DNA of 39,113 bases from Actinomycetota bacterium (GTDB lineage: Bacteria > Actinomycetota > Acidimicrobiia > Acidimicrobiales > Ilumatobacteraceae), in contig JAUXQB010000147.1 in the NCBI GenBank assembly GCA_030685215.1, positions 1-39,113 on the forward strand, given 5' to 3'. Both the position numbers and the translations under genes were made by a program. The notes beneath the pieces were generated by a model that did no database searches, had not been told where the DNA came from, and saw nothing but the letters and a program-made list of their open reading frames with translations. Position 1 is the stretch's first letter. Each line of letters opens with the position of its first letter. This document shows, piece after piece, positions 18,685 through 27,009 of this stretch.

Positions 18685-19923
18685 ATGGACCTGATCTACG
18701 CCCCCGAGGACGAAGCGTTCCGCACCGAGATTCGGAGCTGGTTGGAGACCAACCTGCCCGCCGGATGGTTCGATCCCGACTTCGAGATGACCCCCGAGGA
18801 CCGCAAGGAGTTCAACGCCGGCTGGCCCGCCAAGCTGTTCGAAGGTGGATGGATCTGCGCCACCTGGCCCAAGGAGTACGGCGGCAAGGGCCTCACCACC
18901 ATGCAGGGCGTCGTGCTCTCCGAGGAGTTCGCCCGCGCGAAGGCGCCACTGCGCGCCGACTTCTTCGGCGACACGCTGGTCGGCCCCACCATCCTGCAGT
19001 GGGGCACCGAGGAGCAGAAGAAGGAGTTCCTGCCGCAGATCCTCAACGGCACCATGCGCTGGTGTCAGGGCTTCAGCGAGCCCAACAGTGGCAGCGACCT
19101 CGCCTCGTTGAAGACCACCGCGGTGCTCGACGGCGACGAGTGGGTCATCAACGGCCAGAAGGTGTGGACCACCGGTGGCCACCACGCCGACTACTGCTTC
19201 CTGCTCACCCGCACCGACCCCGACTCGCCGAAGCACAAGGGCATCAGCTACCTGCTGGTGCCGATGCACCAGCCCGGCGTGGAGGTGCGCGGCATCACCC
19301 AGCCCGACGGCACCGCTGAGTTCTGCGAAGTGTTCTTCGACGACGCGCGCTGCCCGAAGGACAACGTGGTCGGCGGCGTCAACAACGGCTGGAAGGTGGC
19401 CAACAGCACGCTCGCGTTCGAGCGCGGCATGAGCGCCACCACCGGCTACCGCCGCTTCGAAGAGGAGTTCAAGCTGATGCTCGCCGACGCCACCGAGAAC
19501 GGCGCCATCCACGAGCCGCTCGTCCGCCAGCGCATGATGGAGTACTACACGAAGATCCAGCTGCTGCGCATCAACGGCCTGCGGTCGCTGTCGTCCACGC
19601 TCGCGGGCACCAAGGACATGGGTGTCGCTGCGCTCGGCGCCACCAACAAGATGTTCTGGACCGAGATGCACAAGGCGGCCATGGAGCTCGCGCTCGACAT
19701 CAAGGGTGCGTCGTCGATGCTCATCGACACCGGGTCCGGGGCCGGCTCGTGGCCGGGCACGTCGCGCGACAAGGGTCGTCCCGGCTACCCGGTGAGCCCG
19801 ATGATGAGTGCGTTCTTCTTCAGCCGCAGCGAGACCATCTGGGGCGGCACCAGCCAGATCCAGCGCAACATCGTCGGCGAGCGAGTGCTCGGTCTCCCCA
19901 AGGAACCCCAGACCGCCCAATAG
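18685..19923 (+). CDS. Acyl-CoA dehydrogenase
   Basis: 412-residue FAD enzyme that introduces a double bond between C2 and C3 of an acyl-CoA. Domain order is normal: helical N-terminus, middle beta domain with GFSEPNSGSDLASL and the flavin-contact stretch INGQKVWTTGG, C-terminal helical domain ending in GGTSQIQRNIVGERVLGLP. The variant with GMSATTGYRRFEEEF suggests the long-chain or sterol-side-chain type seen in many actinobacterial copies rather than a classical short-chain enzyme. Substrate not determinable. ATG at 18685, shortly after the palindrome. It stands alone on its strand. Confidence 0.93.
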   Translation: MDLIYAPEDEAFRTEIRSWLETNLPAGWFDPDFEMTPEDRKEFNAGWPAKLFEGGWICATWPKEYGGKGLTTMQGVVLSEEFARAKAPLRADFFGDTLVGPTILQWGTEEQKKEFLPQILNGTMRWCQGFSEPNSGSDLASLKTTAVLDGDEWVINGQKVWTTGGHHADYCFLLTRTDPDSPKHKGISYLLVPMHQPGVEVRGITQPDGTAEFCEVFFDDARCPKDNVVGGVNNGWKVANSTLAFERGMSATTGYRRFEEEFKLMLADATENGAIHEPLVRQRMMEYYTKIQLLRINGLRSLSSTLAGTKDMGVAALGATNKMFWTEMHKAAMELALDIKGASSMLIDTGSGAGSWPGTSRDKGRPGYPVSPMMSAFFFSRSETIWGGTSQIQRNIVGERVLGLPKEPQTAQ

Positions 19924-19942
19924 CCCCGAATCAGGTTCGCGT

Positions 19943-19981
19943 CTGCGCAGTTTTGCCCGCTCTGCGACCGAAAGTGCGCAG
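19943..19981. repeat. 39-bp palindromic intergenic element, divergent copy C
   Basis: GTCTGCGCA (19941-19949) and TGCGCAGAC (19975-19983) are inverted arms around an imperfect centre. The inner 39 bp align with the element at 31761-31799 at 25 of 39 positions, including the CGCT-x2-GCGA centre and GCGCA ends. Located between two convergent genes (gap 19924-20025). Confidence 0.5.
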
Positions 19982-20025
19982 ACCGTCGGTGCAACGCGCC
20001 CGAGCGTTGGACCGAGCCGCCGGCG

Positions 20026-21336
20026 TCAGACGGTGATGCGGTCCAACACGGGGTCGAACGGCTTCGCCGGCTTGCCGCCCACGGTGTAGGCGGCACGCAG
20101 CAGTTCGGTGGCCTGGGCGACCTGGGCCTCGGTGCGAGCGTGCACCACGGCGAGCGGGCGGTCGGGGCCGACCTGGTCGCCGAGCCCGGCGAGTTCGGTG
20201 AGACCGACCGCGTGGTCGACCGGGTCCTGCGGGCGGGTGCGACCCCCACCGAGTGCCACCACCACCATGCCCACCGCTCGCGTGTCGATGCGACTGATCG
20301 TGCCGGCTCGCGCGGGTGCGACGGCCATCTGCAGCGGGGAGCGTTCGAGGTGCTTCCACGGGTTCTCGACGAACCGTTTCGGGCCACCGAGCGCCACGAC
20401 CATCTCGCCGAACTTCTCCGCTGCGGCGCCAGAGTCGAGCGCGGCCTGCAGCATCGTGCGCGCCGCCTTGGGAGTGCGCGCGAGCCTTCCGTGCAGCAGC
20501 ATCTCGGTGCACAGCGCGAGCGTGATCTCGTGCATGCGCGGCTCGCGCCGAGCGCCGGTGAGATAGTCGACCGCGTAGGCCACTTCGAGCGCGTTGCCGG
20601 CGGCATCTGCCAGCGGGCGATCCATGTCGGTGATGAGCGCGGTGGTGGGCAGGCCGGCGCCCGTGGCGACCTCGGCGATGCTGCGTGCGAGCTCGCGTGC
20701 CTTCGGCAGCGTGGGCATGAACGCGCCGTTGCCGCACTTCACGTCCATGGCCAGCCCGTGCAGGCCGGCGGCGAGCTTCTTGGACAGGATGCTCGCGGTG
20801 ATGAGCCCGATGCTCTCGACCGTGGCCGTCACGTCGCGGATGCCGTAGAGGCGCTTGTCGGCCGGGGCCAGATCGGCGGTCTGGCCGATGATGGCACACC
20901 CGTTCGCGGCCACCACCTTGTGGAACTTCGCCATCGTCGGCGCGGCCACGTAGCCGGGGATGGACTCCATCTTGTCGTAGGTGCCGCCGGTGTGGCCGAG
21001 ACCGCGGCCCGAGATCATCGGCACGTAGCCGCCACACGCAGCCACCATCGGTGCCAGCATCAGGCTCACCGTGTCGCCGACGCCACCGGTGGAGTGCTTG
21101 TCGAGCACCGGACCGGGCAGGTCCCAGTGCAACACCGTGCCGCTGTCGCGCATGGCCTTGGTGAGCGCAACCCGCTCGGCGATGTTCATGCCCTTGAAGT
21201 AGACGGCCATCGCGAACGCGGCGGCCTGGCCCTCGGTGACCGCGCCGTTGGTGAGCCCGGCGATGAACGTGGCGATGTCGTCGTCGGCCAGCACCCGGCC
21301 GTCGCGCTTGGCTCTGATGATCTCCTGCGGGATCAT
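20026..21336 (-). CDS. deoA: Thymidine phosphorylase
   Basis: 436 residues (E. coli 440). Splits thymidine or related pyrimidine nucleosides with phosphate, giving the base and deoxyribose 1-phosphate. Recognisable segments are the N-terminal helical MIPQEIIRAKRDG, phosphate-binding KHSTGGVGDTVSL, SGRGLGHTGGTYDK, and DVKCGNGAFMP. The ATG at 21336 shares its A with the deoC stop codon (TGATG), so the pair is coupled. The product feeds the DeoC aldolase after phosphopentomutase, which is not in the window. Confidence 0.95.
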   Translation of the reverse strand: MIPQEIIRAKRDGRVLADDDIATFIAGLTNGAVTEGQAAAFAMAVYFKGMNIAERVALTKAMRDSGTVLHWDLPGPVLDKHSTGGVGDTVSLMLAPMVAACGGYVPMISGRGLGHTGGTYDKMESIPGYVAAPTMAKFHKVVAANGCAIIGQTADLAPADKRLYGIRDVTATVESIGLITASILSKKLAAGLHGLAMDVKCGNGAFMPTLPKARELARSIAEVATGAGLPTTALITDMDRPLADAAGNALEVAYAVDYLTGARREPRMHEITLALCTEMLLHGRLARTPKAARTMLQAALDSGAAAEKFGEMVVALGGPKRFVENPWKHLERSPLQMAVAPARAGTISRIDTRAVGMVVVALGGGRTRPQDPVDHAVGLTELAGLGDQVGPDRPLAVVHARTEAQVAQATELLRAAYTVGGKPAKPFDPVLDRITV

Positions 21337-22115
21337 CAGTAGGCCGACTTGCTGGAGACGGTGGTGTCGCCTGCTGCGGCTGCTTCCAGCGCGGTGAGCA
21401 GGCCGCTGGCGCCGAACCGGAACGTGGCCGGCGACACCCAGTCGGGACCCATGATGCGGTCGGCCTGAGCCAGGTACGCGTCGGCGTCGGCGAGGGTGCG
21501 GATGCCCCCACTGGGCTTCAGCCCGACGGCGGGGTCGAGCCGGTGGATGGCCTGCAGCATCACCTCGGTGGCCGCGAGCGTGGCGCTCACGGGGGTCTTG
21601 CCGGTGGAGGTCTTGATGAAGTCGGCGCCGTTGCGGATGGCCAGCTCGGCCGCCTCGCGGATGAGCTCGAGGTCGATCAGTTCGCCGGTCTCGAGGATGA
21701 CCTTCAGTCGCTTGCCATCGCCGGCCTCGACTGTGTCGCGCAGCGCAGCGACCATCGCTGTCGCACGGGCGTGGTCGCCGGCGAGCATCGCCCGATAGGG
21801 GAGGACGAGATCGATCTCGTCGGCGCCCTGTGATTGTGCGGTGCGCGCCAGTTCCACCACGTCGTCGACGGAGTCGTCGCCTCCGGGGAAGTTGACCACG
21901 GTGGCGATGCGCACGCCGGTACCGGCGAGCGCGGCCGCAGCGATGGGCACGTGGCGGGGCCACACGCACACGGCAGCGACGGAGCCGTGCGCACCGACTG
22001 CGCGTGCGCACAGCGCGGTGACATCGGCGTCGGTGGCCTGGTCGCCCAACTCGGTGAGGTCGACCAGCGCGATGGCGCGCCTGGCCCGGGAGGCTGGATC
22101 GTTCGTCACGATCAC
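21336..22115 (-). CDS. deoC: Deoxyribose-phosphate aldolase
   Basis: 259 residues, the same as the E. coli enzyme. Cleaves 2-deoxyribose 5-phosphate to glyceraldehyde 3-phosphate and acetaldehyde. TIM-barrel motifs: NFPGGDDS, EIDLVLPYRAML, KVILETGEL, the Schiff-base lysine in FIKTSTGK, and KPSGGIRT. GTG at 22115 is taken as start; a second GTG lies two codons on. It is followed directly by deoA, forming a nucleoside-catabolism operon, and lies 38 bp from the divergent AlaX-like gene. Confidence 0.95.
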   Translation of the reverse strand: MIVTNDPASRARRAIALVDLTELGDQATDADVTALCARAVGAHGSVAAVCVWPRHVPIAAAALAGTGVRIATVVNFPGGDDSVDDVVELARTAQSQGADEIDLVLPYRAMLAGDHARATAMVAALRDTVEAGDGKRLKVILETGELIDLELIREAAELAIRNGADFIKTSTGKTPVSATLAATEVMLQAIHRLDPAVGLKPSGGIRTLADADAYLAQADRIMGPDWVSPATFRFGASGLLTALEAAAAGDTTVSSKSAY

Positions 22116-22153
22116 ACGCTAACGGGCTGCGGTGATGCGGCAGACTCTCCATC

Positions 22154-22858
22154 GTGACCGAACTGCTGTACCTCCGCGACGCGTATCTCACCGACTTCTC
22201 CGCCCGTGTGGTCGGCGTGCGCGACGGCGCCATCGCGCTCGACCGCACCGCCTTCTACCCGACCGGTGGCGGCCAACCCCACGACACCGGCGTGCTCGCC
22301 GGTCTGCCCGTCACCGACGTGCGCAAGGAGGGTGCCGACGTGTGGCACACGGTGGAAGGCGGCCCGCTCCCCGCCGCCGGCGAGGAGGTGTCGGGTTCGC
22401 TCGACTGGGAACGCCGCCACCAGCTGATGCGCACGCACACCGCCCTGCACGTGCTCTGCGGCGTCATCTGGAACGAGTGGAAGGTGCCCGTCACGGGCGG
22501 CAACATGGAGCCTCTGTCAGCCCGCATGGACTTCGAGTTCGACCCGCTGCCCGATGGCTTCGGGCCGCGCATCGAGGAGCTCGTCAACGAGGCGCTGACA
22601 CACGACCATGCCATCGAGGTGCAGTTCCTGCCGCGCGACACGGCGGTGCAGGACGCCGATCTCATCCGCACCAAGGTGAACATGATCCCGGAGGCGGTCA
22701 CCGAGATCCGCGTGGTCGACATCGTCGGCCTCGACAAGCAGGCCGACGGCGGCACGCACGTGCGCAGCACCAGCGAGGTGGGCCGCATCCGTGTGATCAA
22801 GCTGGAGAACAAGGGCAAGGGCAACAAGCGAGTTCGGCTGGTGATCGAAGACCGCTGA
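22154..22858 (+). CDS. AlaX-like alanyl-tRNA editing protein
   Basis: 234-residue stand-alone editing protein related to the AlaRS editing domain, which removes wrongly attached Ser (or Gly) from tRNA-Ala. Motifs: AFYPTGGGQPHDTG, the zinc-site HTALH near residues 95-99, and GGTHVRSTSEVG near 200. The usual Cys before GGTH is replaced by Asp (QADGGTHV), which alters one metal ligand. GTG start at 22154. It may be functional with Asp as ligand, or may belong to a variant subfamily. A methyltransferase gene follows. Confidence 0.85.
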   Translation: MTELLYLRDAYLTDFSARVVGVRDGAIALDRTAFYPTGGGQPHDTGVLAGLPVTDVRKEGADVWHTVEGGPLPAAGEEVSGSLDWERRHQLMRTHTALHVLCGVIWNEWKVPVTGGNMEPLSARMDFEFDPLPDGFGPRIEELVNEALTHDHAIEVQFLPRDTAVQDADLIRTKVNMIPEAVTEIRVVDIVGLDKQADGGTHVRSTSEVGRIRVIKLENKGKGNKRVRLVIEDR

Positions 22859-22906
22859 CGTGCCAAATCGACCTCGTCGATGGGATCGAAGCCGCGAGAC
22901 TTGGTC

Positions 22907-23569
22907 ATGACCGAGCCCGAGCACATCGCGTCGACCCGTGCGGTCTACGACTTCTCCGTCGCTCAGTATGTGGGCGCCGTCGGCACCACCGTCACGGCCG
23001 CGTTCGAGCGGCCGATCGACCGTGCGATCCTCAATGCGTTCGCTGAGGACTGCGTCGCTGCGGGAGGCGGCGCGGTGCTCGACATCGGATGCGGAGTCGG
23101 TCGTGTCACGTCGTACCTGCACGGGCGAGGCCTCGACGTGCGCGGCATCGATGTCTCACCGGAGATGGTCACGATGGCGAGATCCGCTCACCCACAGCTG
23201 ACCTTCGACGTCGCAGCGATGACCGAGTTGCCGGTCGGTGACGAATCCGTCGCGGCTGCCGTCTACTGGTACTCCATCATTCACACCCCTCCTGCTTCAC
23301 TGCCCGGGGTCTGGGCCGAGCTCTTACGCGTGCTCTCGCCCGGCGGCCAGGCGTTGATGGGGTTCCAGGCCGGTGGCAACGAGGAAGTCCGGCGTGAGCA
23401 CGCCTACGGATCGGCGACAACGCTCACCTGGTACCGGCACAGCATCGACGACGTCACCGCGAGCGTCGGCGATGCCGGTTTCGTGGTGCAGACACGGATC
23501 TGGCGCAGCGCACAGTTGGCGCACGAGACGACACCTCAAGCGTTTCTCGCCTTCACGCGACCGGCGTAG
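22907..23569 (+). CDS. Class I SAM-dependent methyltransferase
   Basis: 220 residues from ATG 22907 (an alternative ATG at 22880 adds nine). TRAVYDFSVAQYV opens the protein as in the Methyltransf_11/25 group. The SAM-binding motif VLDIGCGVGRVTSYL lies near residues 57-71, with the acidic strand-2 residue in VRGIDVSPEM and the post-motif LLRVLSPGGQALMGF. The substrate cannot be inferred. No partner gene suggests a pathway. Confidence 0.88.
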   Translation: MTEPEHIASTRAVYDFSVAQYVGAVGTTVTAAFERPIDRAILNAFAEDCVAAGGGAVLDIGCGVGRVTSYLHGRGLDVRGIDVSPEMVTMARSAHPQLTFDVAAMTELPVGDESVAAAVYWYSIIHTPPASLPGVWAELLRVLSPGGQALMGFQAGGNEEVRREHAYGSATTLTWYRHSIDDVTASVGDAGFVVQTRIWRSAQLAHETTPQAFLAFTRPA

Positions 23570-23692
23570 CCGGCCGCTGTTGGGCGGACCAGGGCCACCA
23601 ACGCCACGATGATCCGGTTGTGTCGCACGCCTCTTGCGCCATCGCGGCGCCGGGGTTGTACTGAACGTGGGCCTTCCGGAGGAGGTGCTGCC

Positions 23693-24628
23693 ATGAATCG
23701 TGTTGCCATGAGTCAGGGTTGGCGCTGGTTGGCGTGTTGCGCGTTGCTGATCACATCGTGTTCGCACACGCGTGAGGTGGGCAACGGCGCCACGACGGCG
23801 CCGGCGACCTGCACGTCTGCCGGACCCACCACCTCGACGTCGACGACGACCGCATCGACCACGACGACGAGCCTGACGCCGCCGACCAGCCTGGCGCCGT
23901 CGACGACGGTCACACCGACCGTTGCGCCCACCGTCTCCTCGACGGTTCCGCCGCCGATCACGACGGTGCGTCCCCCGTCGACGACACTGTCGCCGACCGG
24001 CCCGTCGACGCTCGTGTGGCGACTACCGACGTCGCAGAAGGTCGTGGCCATCACGTTCGATGCCGGCTCGGACCTCGGCTTCACCGATCAGGTGCTCGAC
24101 ACGTTGGCGGCCTACGGGGTGCGCGTGATGTTCGGGATCACGGGCGAATGGGCCGACGACCACCCAGATGCGGTGCGTCGCATGGCCGCCGAAGGGCACC
24201 AGGTGATGAACCACTCGTACGCGCACCTCTCGTTCACCGGCGCATCGGCACCGAACCCGCTGCTGACCACGGCCGAGCGGCAGGCGGACCTGGCCGCGGC
24301 CGATGCAGTGCTGAGTGCGCTGATCGGCCGCACCACCAAGCCGTTCTTCCGGCCGCCGTACGGTGACACCGATGCGAGCGTGCTGGCCGACGTCGGCGCC
24401 GTCGGCTACCGCTACACCGTGATGTGGACCGTGGACTCGGGCGGTTGGCAGGGCCTCACCGCCGACCAGATCGTGGAACGGATCACGACGAGGGCCGAAC
24501 CGGGCGCGATCCTGGCCTTCCACGTCGGCTCGGCATCGCAGGATGCGGTTGCGCTGCCGCGGATCATCGAGGCACTCCGCTCCGCGGGTTACTCGTTCGT
24601 CACGCTGGCCGGCGCGTACGGCCTGTGA
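23693..24628 (+). CDS. Lipoprotein polysaccharide deacetylase (NodB domain)
   Basis: 311 residues. The N-terminal signal ends in a lipobox-like LLITSC, so it is probably anchored to the outer face of the membrane. A Thr/Ser/Pro linker of about 70 residues acts as a stalk, then the NodB domain follows: ITFDAGSD near 120 (catalytic Asp kept, second Asp of TFDDG replaced by Ala), metal-binding NHSYAH near 173, RPPYGD near 220, and AILAFHVGS. It likely deacetylates peptidoglycan or another cell-wall glycan. ATG at 23693 is chosen for GGAGGAGGT six bases upstream. The gap before it (23570-23692) holds at most a weak promoter. Confidence 0.9.
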   Translation: MNRVAMSQGWRWLACCALLITSCSHTREVGNGATTAPATCTSAGPTTSTSTTTASTTTTSLTPPTSLAPSTTVTPTVAPTVSSTVPPPITTVRPPSTTLSPTGPSTLVWRLPTSQKVVAITFDAGSDLGFTDQVLDTLAAYGVRVMFGITGEWADDHPDAVRRMAAEGHQVMNHSYAHLSFTGASAPNPLLTTAERQADLAAADAVLSALIGRTTKPFFRPPYGDTDASVLADVGAVGYRYTVMWTVDSGGWQGLTADQIVERITTRAEPGAILAFHVGSASQDAVALPRIIEALRSAGYSFVTLAGAYGL

Positions 24629-24635
24629 GACCTGA

Positions 24636-24652
24636 GCGCGCAGAAAGCGCGC
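24636..24652. terminator. Short GC hairpin after deacetylase
   Basis: GCGCGC at 24636-24641 and 24647-24652 enclose agaaa, 8 nt after the deacetylase stop. The position suits a terminator, but there is no T-run. Confidence 0.45.
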
Positions 24653-24707
24653 CGATTCGTGACGAACTCCGCACCGGGCTGGCACCGGAACGACACAGGC
24701 ACACGCG

Positions 24708-25064
24708 ATGGTGGCCCGCATGAACCTGTCCCTGCATCACCACACTGTGTTCTCCACCATCTCCATCGAAGGCCGCCTCGCCGGCAGCAACGTGGACGGA
24801 GCGATCGACATGTTCGCGATGGTGCCCATCGACCAGAACCTCATCGTCGACCTGTCCGCGGTCACCGCCATCGACGCCGCGGTCGCGTCCGCGTTGCACG
24901 ACGAACTGCGCAGCAGAGCGTGCGACGCGTCCGTAGTGCTGGTCGTCAGCGACATCGACGTCATCGTGCAGCTGGTGATGCAGAACGTCGACCACTTCAC
25001 GCAGCTCGTGCGCACTCGCGCCGACGCCGTCGGACTCGTCACCGGGGTGCTGGCCGACCGATGA
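24708..25064 (+). CDS. STAS-domain protein (anti-anti-sigma-like)
   Basis: 118 residues from ATG 24708 (ATG 24720 is an alternative). The sequence fits one STAS fold: NLSLHHHTVFSTISIEGRLAG, then NLIVDLSAVTAIDAAVASAL and VVLVVSDIDVIVQLVM. In phosphorylatable anti-anti-sigma factors the Asp in IDSSG is followed by Ser. Here it reads IDAAV, so control by an anti-sigma kinase is unlikely. The stop overlaps the start of the universal stress gene (ATGA). Confidence 0.65.
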   Translation: MVARMNLSLHHHTVFSTISIEGRLAGSNVDGAIDMFAMVPIDQNLIVDLSAVTAIDAAVASALHDELRSRACDASVVLVVSDIDVIVQLVMQNVDHFTQLVRTRADAVGLVTGVLADR

Positions 25065-25489
25065 GACGCGTCGTCGTCGGCGTGCGGAACACCGAATCGT
25101 CGCGCTCGGCGCTGCGCTGGGCTGCCGAGCGAGCGTTCGCGCATGCGGCGCGGCTGGAGATCGTCACTGCGGTCCACCACCCCAGCCCCATCTCCTGCAC
25201 GGTCGGCGCCGTGGTCTGCGTGCCGGACCGCGACGAGCTGGTGCAGGCCATCGCCGACGTGCAGACCGCCCTGATCGACGCCGAACTGCCCGACCGGGCA
25301 TTCCGCCCGGAGATCTCGCGCACCATCGAGTTCGGCGATCCGTACCGGATCATCCGCACCGCGTCGGCGAGTGCCGACCTGTTGGTGCTCGGTCGCGGCG
25401 GCCGCCGCCGACCCGGCGCGCTCACCCGCAGGTGCCTCGAGCGGCTCGCCTGCCCGGTGGTGCTGGTCGCCGACGGCCACCTCTGCTGA
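25061..25489 (+). CDS. Universal stress protein (UspA family)
   Basis: 142 residues, one Usp domain: RRVVVGVRNTESSRSALRWAAERA at the start, and the nucleotide-binding-type loop as GRGGRRRPGALTRRCLERLACPVVLV. The normal G-2x-G-9x-G-S/T pattern is only partly kept. It overlaps the STAS gene by 4 bp, so both are probably made together. The role in stress is inferred from the family. Confidence 0.8.
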   Translation: MRRVVVGVRNTESSRSALRWAAERAFAHAARLEIVTAVHHPSPISCTVGAVVCVPDRDELVQAIADVQTALIDAELPDRAFRPEISRTIEFGDPYRIIRTASASADLLVLGRGGRRRPGALTRRCLERLACPVVLVADGHLC

Positions 25490-25503
25490 CCGGAGCGCTC
25501 CGG
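25490..25503. terminator. Palindrome directly after usp stop
   Basis: CCGGAGCGCTCCGG is a perfect 14-bp dyad beginning right after the stop codon. It probably ends the STAS-usp transcript before the ATP-grasp operon. Confidence 0.5.
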
Positions 25504-25569
25504 GTCCGGTTCACGAACGTGTCATAGTCGCGTGATGCTGCGGAAATGCCTGGTTGACACGGTGGGTGC

Positions 25570-27009
25570 ATGAGCATGGCCCAGCTGCGCACGTCCACCG
25601 ACACCTGGGACGAACTGCTCGAACCGTCCGGTCATCCACGTGCTGCCGCCAGCGAACTGGTGCAGCAGCTGCAGGAACTCGGCCTCGCCGAGCTGCAACA
25701 GCGCCAGGACCTGGCCGAGCTCGACATCGTCGGCATGGGCATCACGTTCACGGTGTACTCCGACGGTCGCGGCATCGACCGTGCGTGGCCGTTCGACGTC
25801 ATCCCCCGCGTCATCGCCGCCGACGAGTGGCGGGCGATCGAGGTGGGGTTGGTGCAGCGGTTGCGCGCGATCAACATGTTCATCGACGACGTGTACCACG
25901 AGCAGCGCGTCGTCCGCGACGGCGTGTTCCCGGCGCATCTGCTCGAGCACTCGGTCAACTTCCGCAAGGAGTGCATCGGCGTCGACCCGAAGTTCGGCGT
26001 GTGGGCGCACATCAGTGGCAGCGATCTCGTGCGCGACTCCGACGGCACGATGTACGTGCTCGAGGACAACCTGCGCGTGCCCAGTGGCGTCAGCTACGTG
26101 CTCGAGAACCGGGCCATCTCGAAGCGCGCGTTCGCCGACCTGTTCGCGAAGCAGAGCATCCTCCCCGTCGATGCCTACACCGACGAGCTGAACCGCATGC
26201 TCTCCTCGCTGGCCCCCGACGGCATCACCGAGCCCACCATCGCCGTGCTCACGCCGGGCATCTACAACAGCGCCTACTTCGAGCACTCGTTCCTCGCACA
26301 ACGCATCGGCGCAGCGTTGGTCGAAGGCATCGACCTCGTGGTGGGCGACGACGACTGCGTGTACATGCGCACCATCAGCGGCCACGAGCGCGTGCACGTC
26401 ATCTACCGTCGCGTCGACGACCTGTTCATCGATCCGGAGGTGTTCCGCGACGACAGCACGCTGGGTGTGCCGGGCCTGATGCGCGCGTGGCGGGCCGGCA
26501 ACGTCGCCATCGCGAACGCACCCGGTGCGGGCGTGGCCGACGACAAGGTCGTCTACGCGTGGGTGCCCGACCTCATCCGCTACTACCTGCACGAGGAGCC
26601 GTTGCTGCCCAACGTGCCCACCTATCGCTGCGTGTACGACGACGAGCGGCAGTACGTCGTCGACCACATCGACGAGTTGGTGGTGAAGCCGGCCAACGAG
26701 AGCGGCGGCTACGGGTTGCTCATCGGCAACCGGGCCACGCGCAGCGAGCTCGACGAGACCATCGCGCACATCGAGGCGGATCCGCGCAACTGGGTGGCAC
26801 AACCGATCCTCTCGCTCAGCACGGTGCCCACGCTGTGCGACGGTGAGATCGAACCGCGCCACGTCGACCTGCGCCCGTTCATCCTCAGTGGGGCCACCAA
26901 CTACGTGTCGGCCGGGGGCCTCACGCGCGTCGCGCTACGGGAAGGCTCGCTCATCGTGAACTCCTCACAGGGCGGCGGCAGCAAGGACACCTGGATCGTG
27001 GAGGCCTGA
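25570..27009 (+). CDS. Circularly permuted ATP-grasp ligase
   Basis: 479 residues, the type-2 circularly permuted ATP-grasp family (former DUF404/DUF407), predicted to form amide bonds between amino acids or peptides using ATP. Conserved blocks: MGITFTVYSDGRGIDR, FPFDVIPR-like PFDVIPRVI, the acidic metal site YVLEDNLRVPSGVSYV, EHSFLAQRIG, and the Lys motif LVVKPANESGGYG, all intact. First gene of an operon with alpha-E, a fusion protein and a transglutaminase-like protein. ATG at 25570, with another ATG two codons on. The product is unknown. Confidence 0.92.
   Translation: MSMAQLRTSTDTWDELLEPSGHPRAAASELVQQLQELGLAELQQRQDLAELDIVGMGITFTVYSDGRGIDRAWPFDVIPRVIAADEWRAIEVGLVQRLRAINMFIDDVYHEQRVVRDGVFPAHLLEHSVNFRKECIGVDPKFGVWAHISGSDLVRDSDGTMYVLEDNLRVPSGVSYVLENRAISKRAFADLFAKQSILPVDAYTDELNRMLSSLAPDGITEPTIAVLTPGIYNSAYFEHSFLAQRIGAALVEGIDLVVGDDDCVYMRTISGHERVHVIYRRVDDLFIDPEVFRDDSTLGVPGLMRAWRAGNVAIANAPGAGVADDKVVYAWVPDLIRYYLHEEPLLPNVPTYRCVYDDERQYVVDHIDELVVKPANESGGYGLLIGNRATRSELDETIAHIEADPRNWVAQPILSLSTVPTLCDGEIEPRHVDLRPFILSGATNYVSAGGLTRVALREGSLIVNSSQGGGSKDTWIVEA

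Noticed and set aside
23634-23662. Promoter TTGCGC-17-TGTACT before the deacetylase
   Set aside because: Only 3/6 and 4/6 matches to consensus in a GC-rich gap, too weak to annotate.
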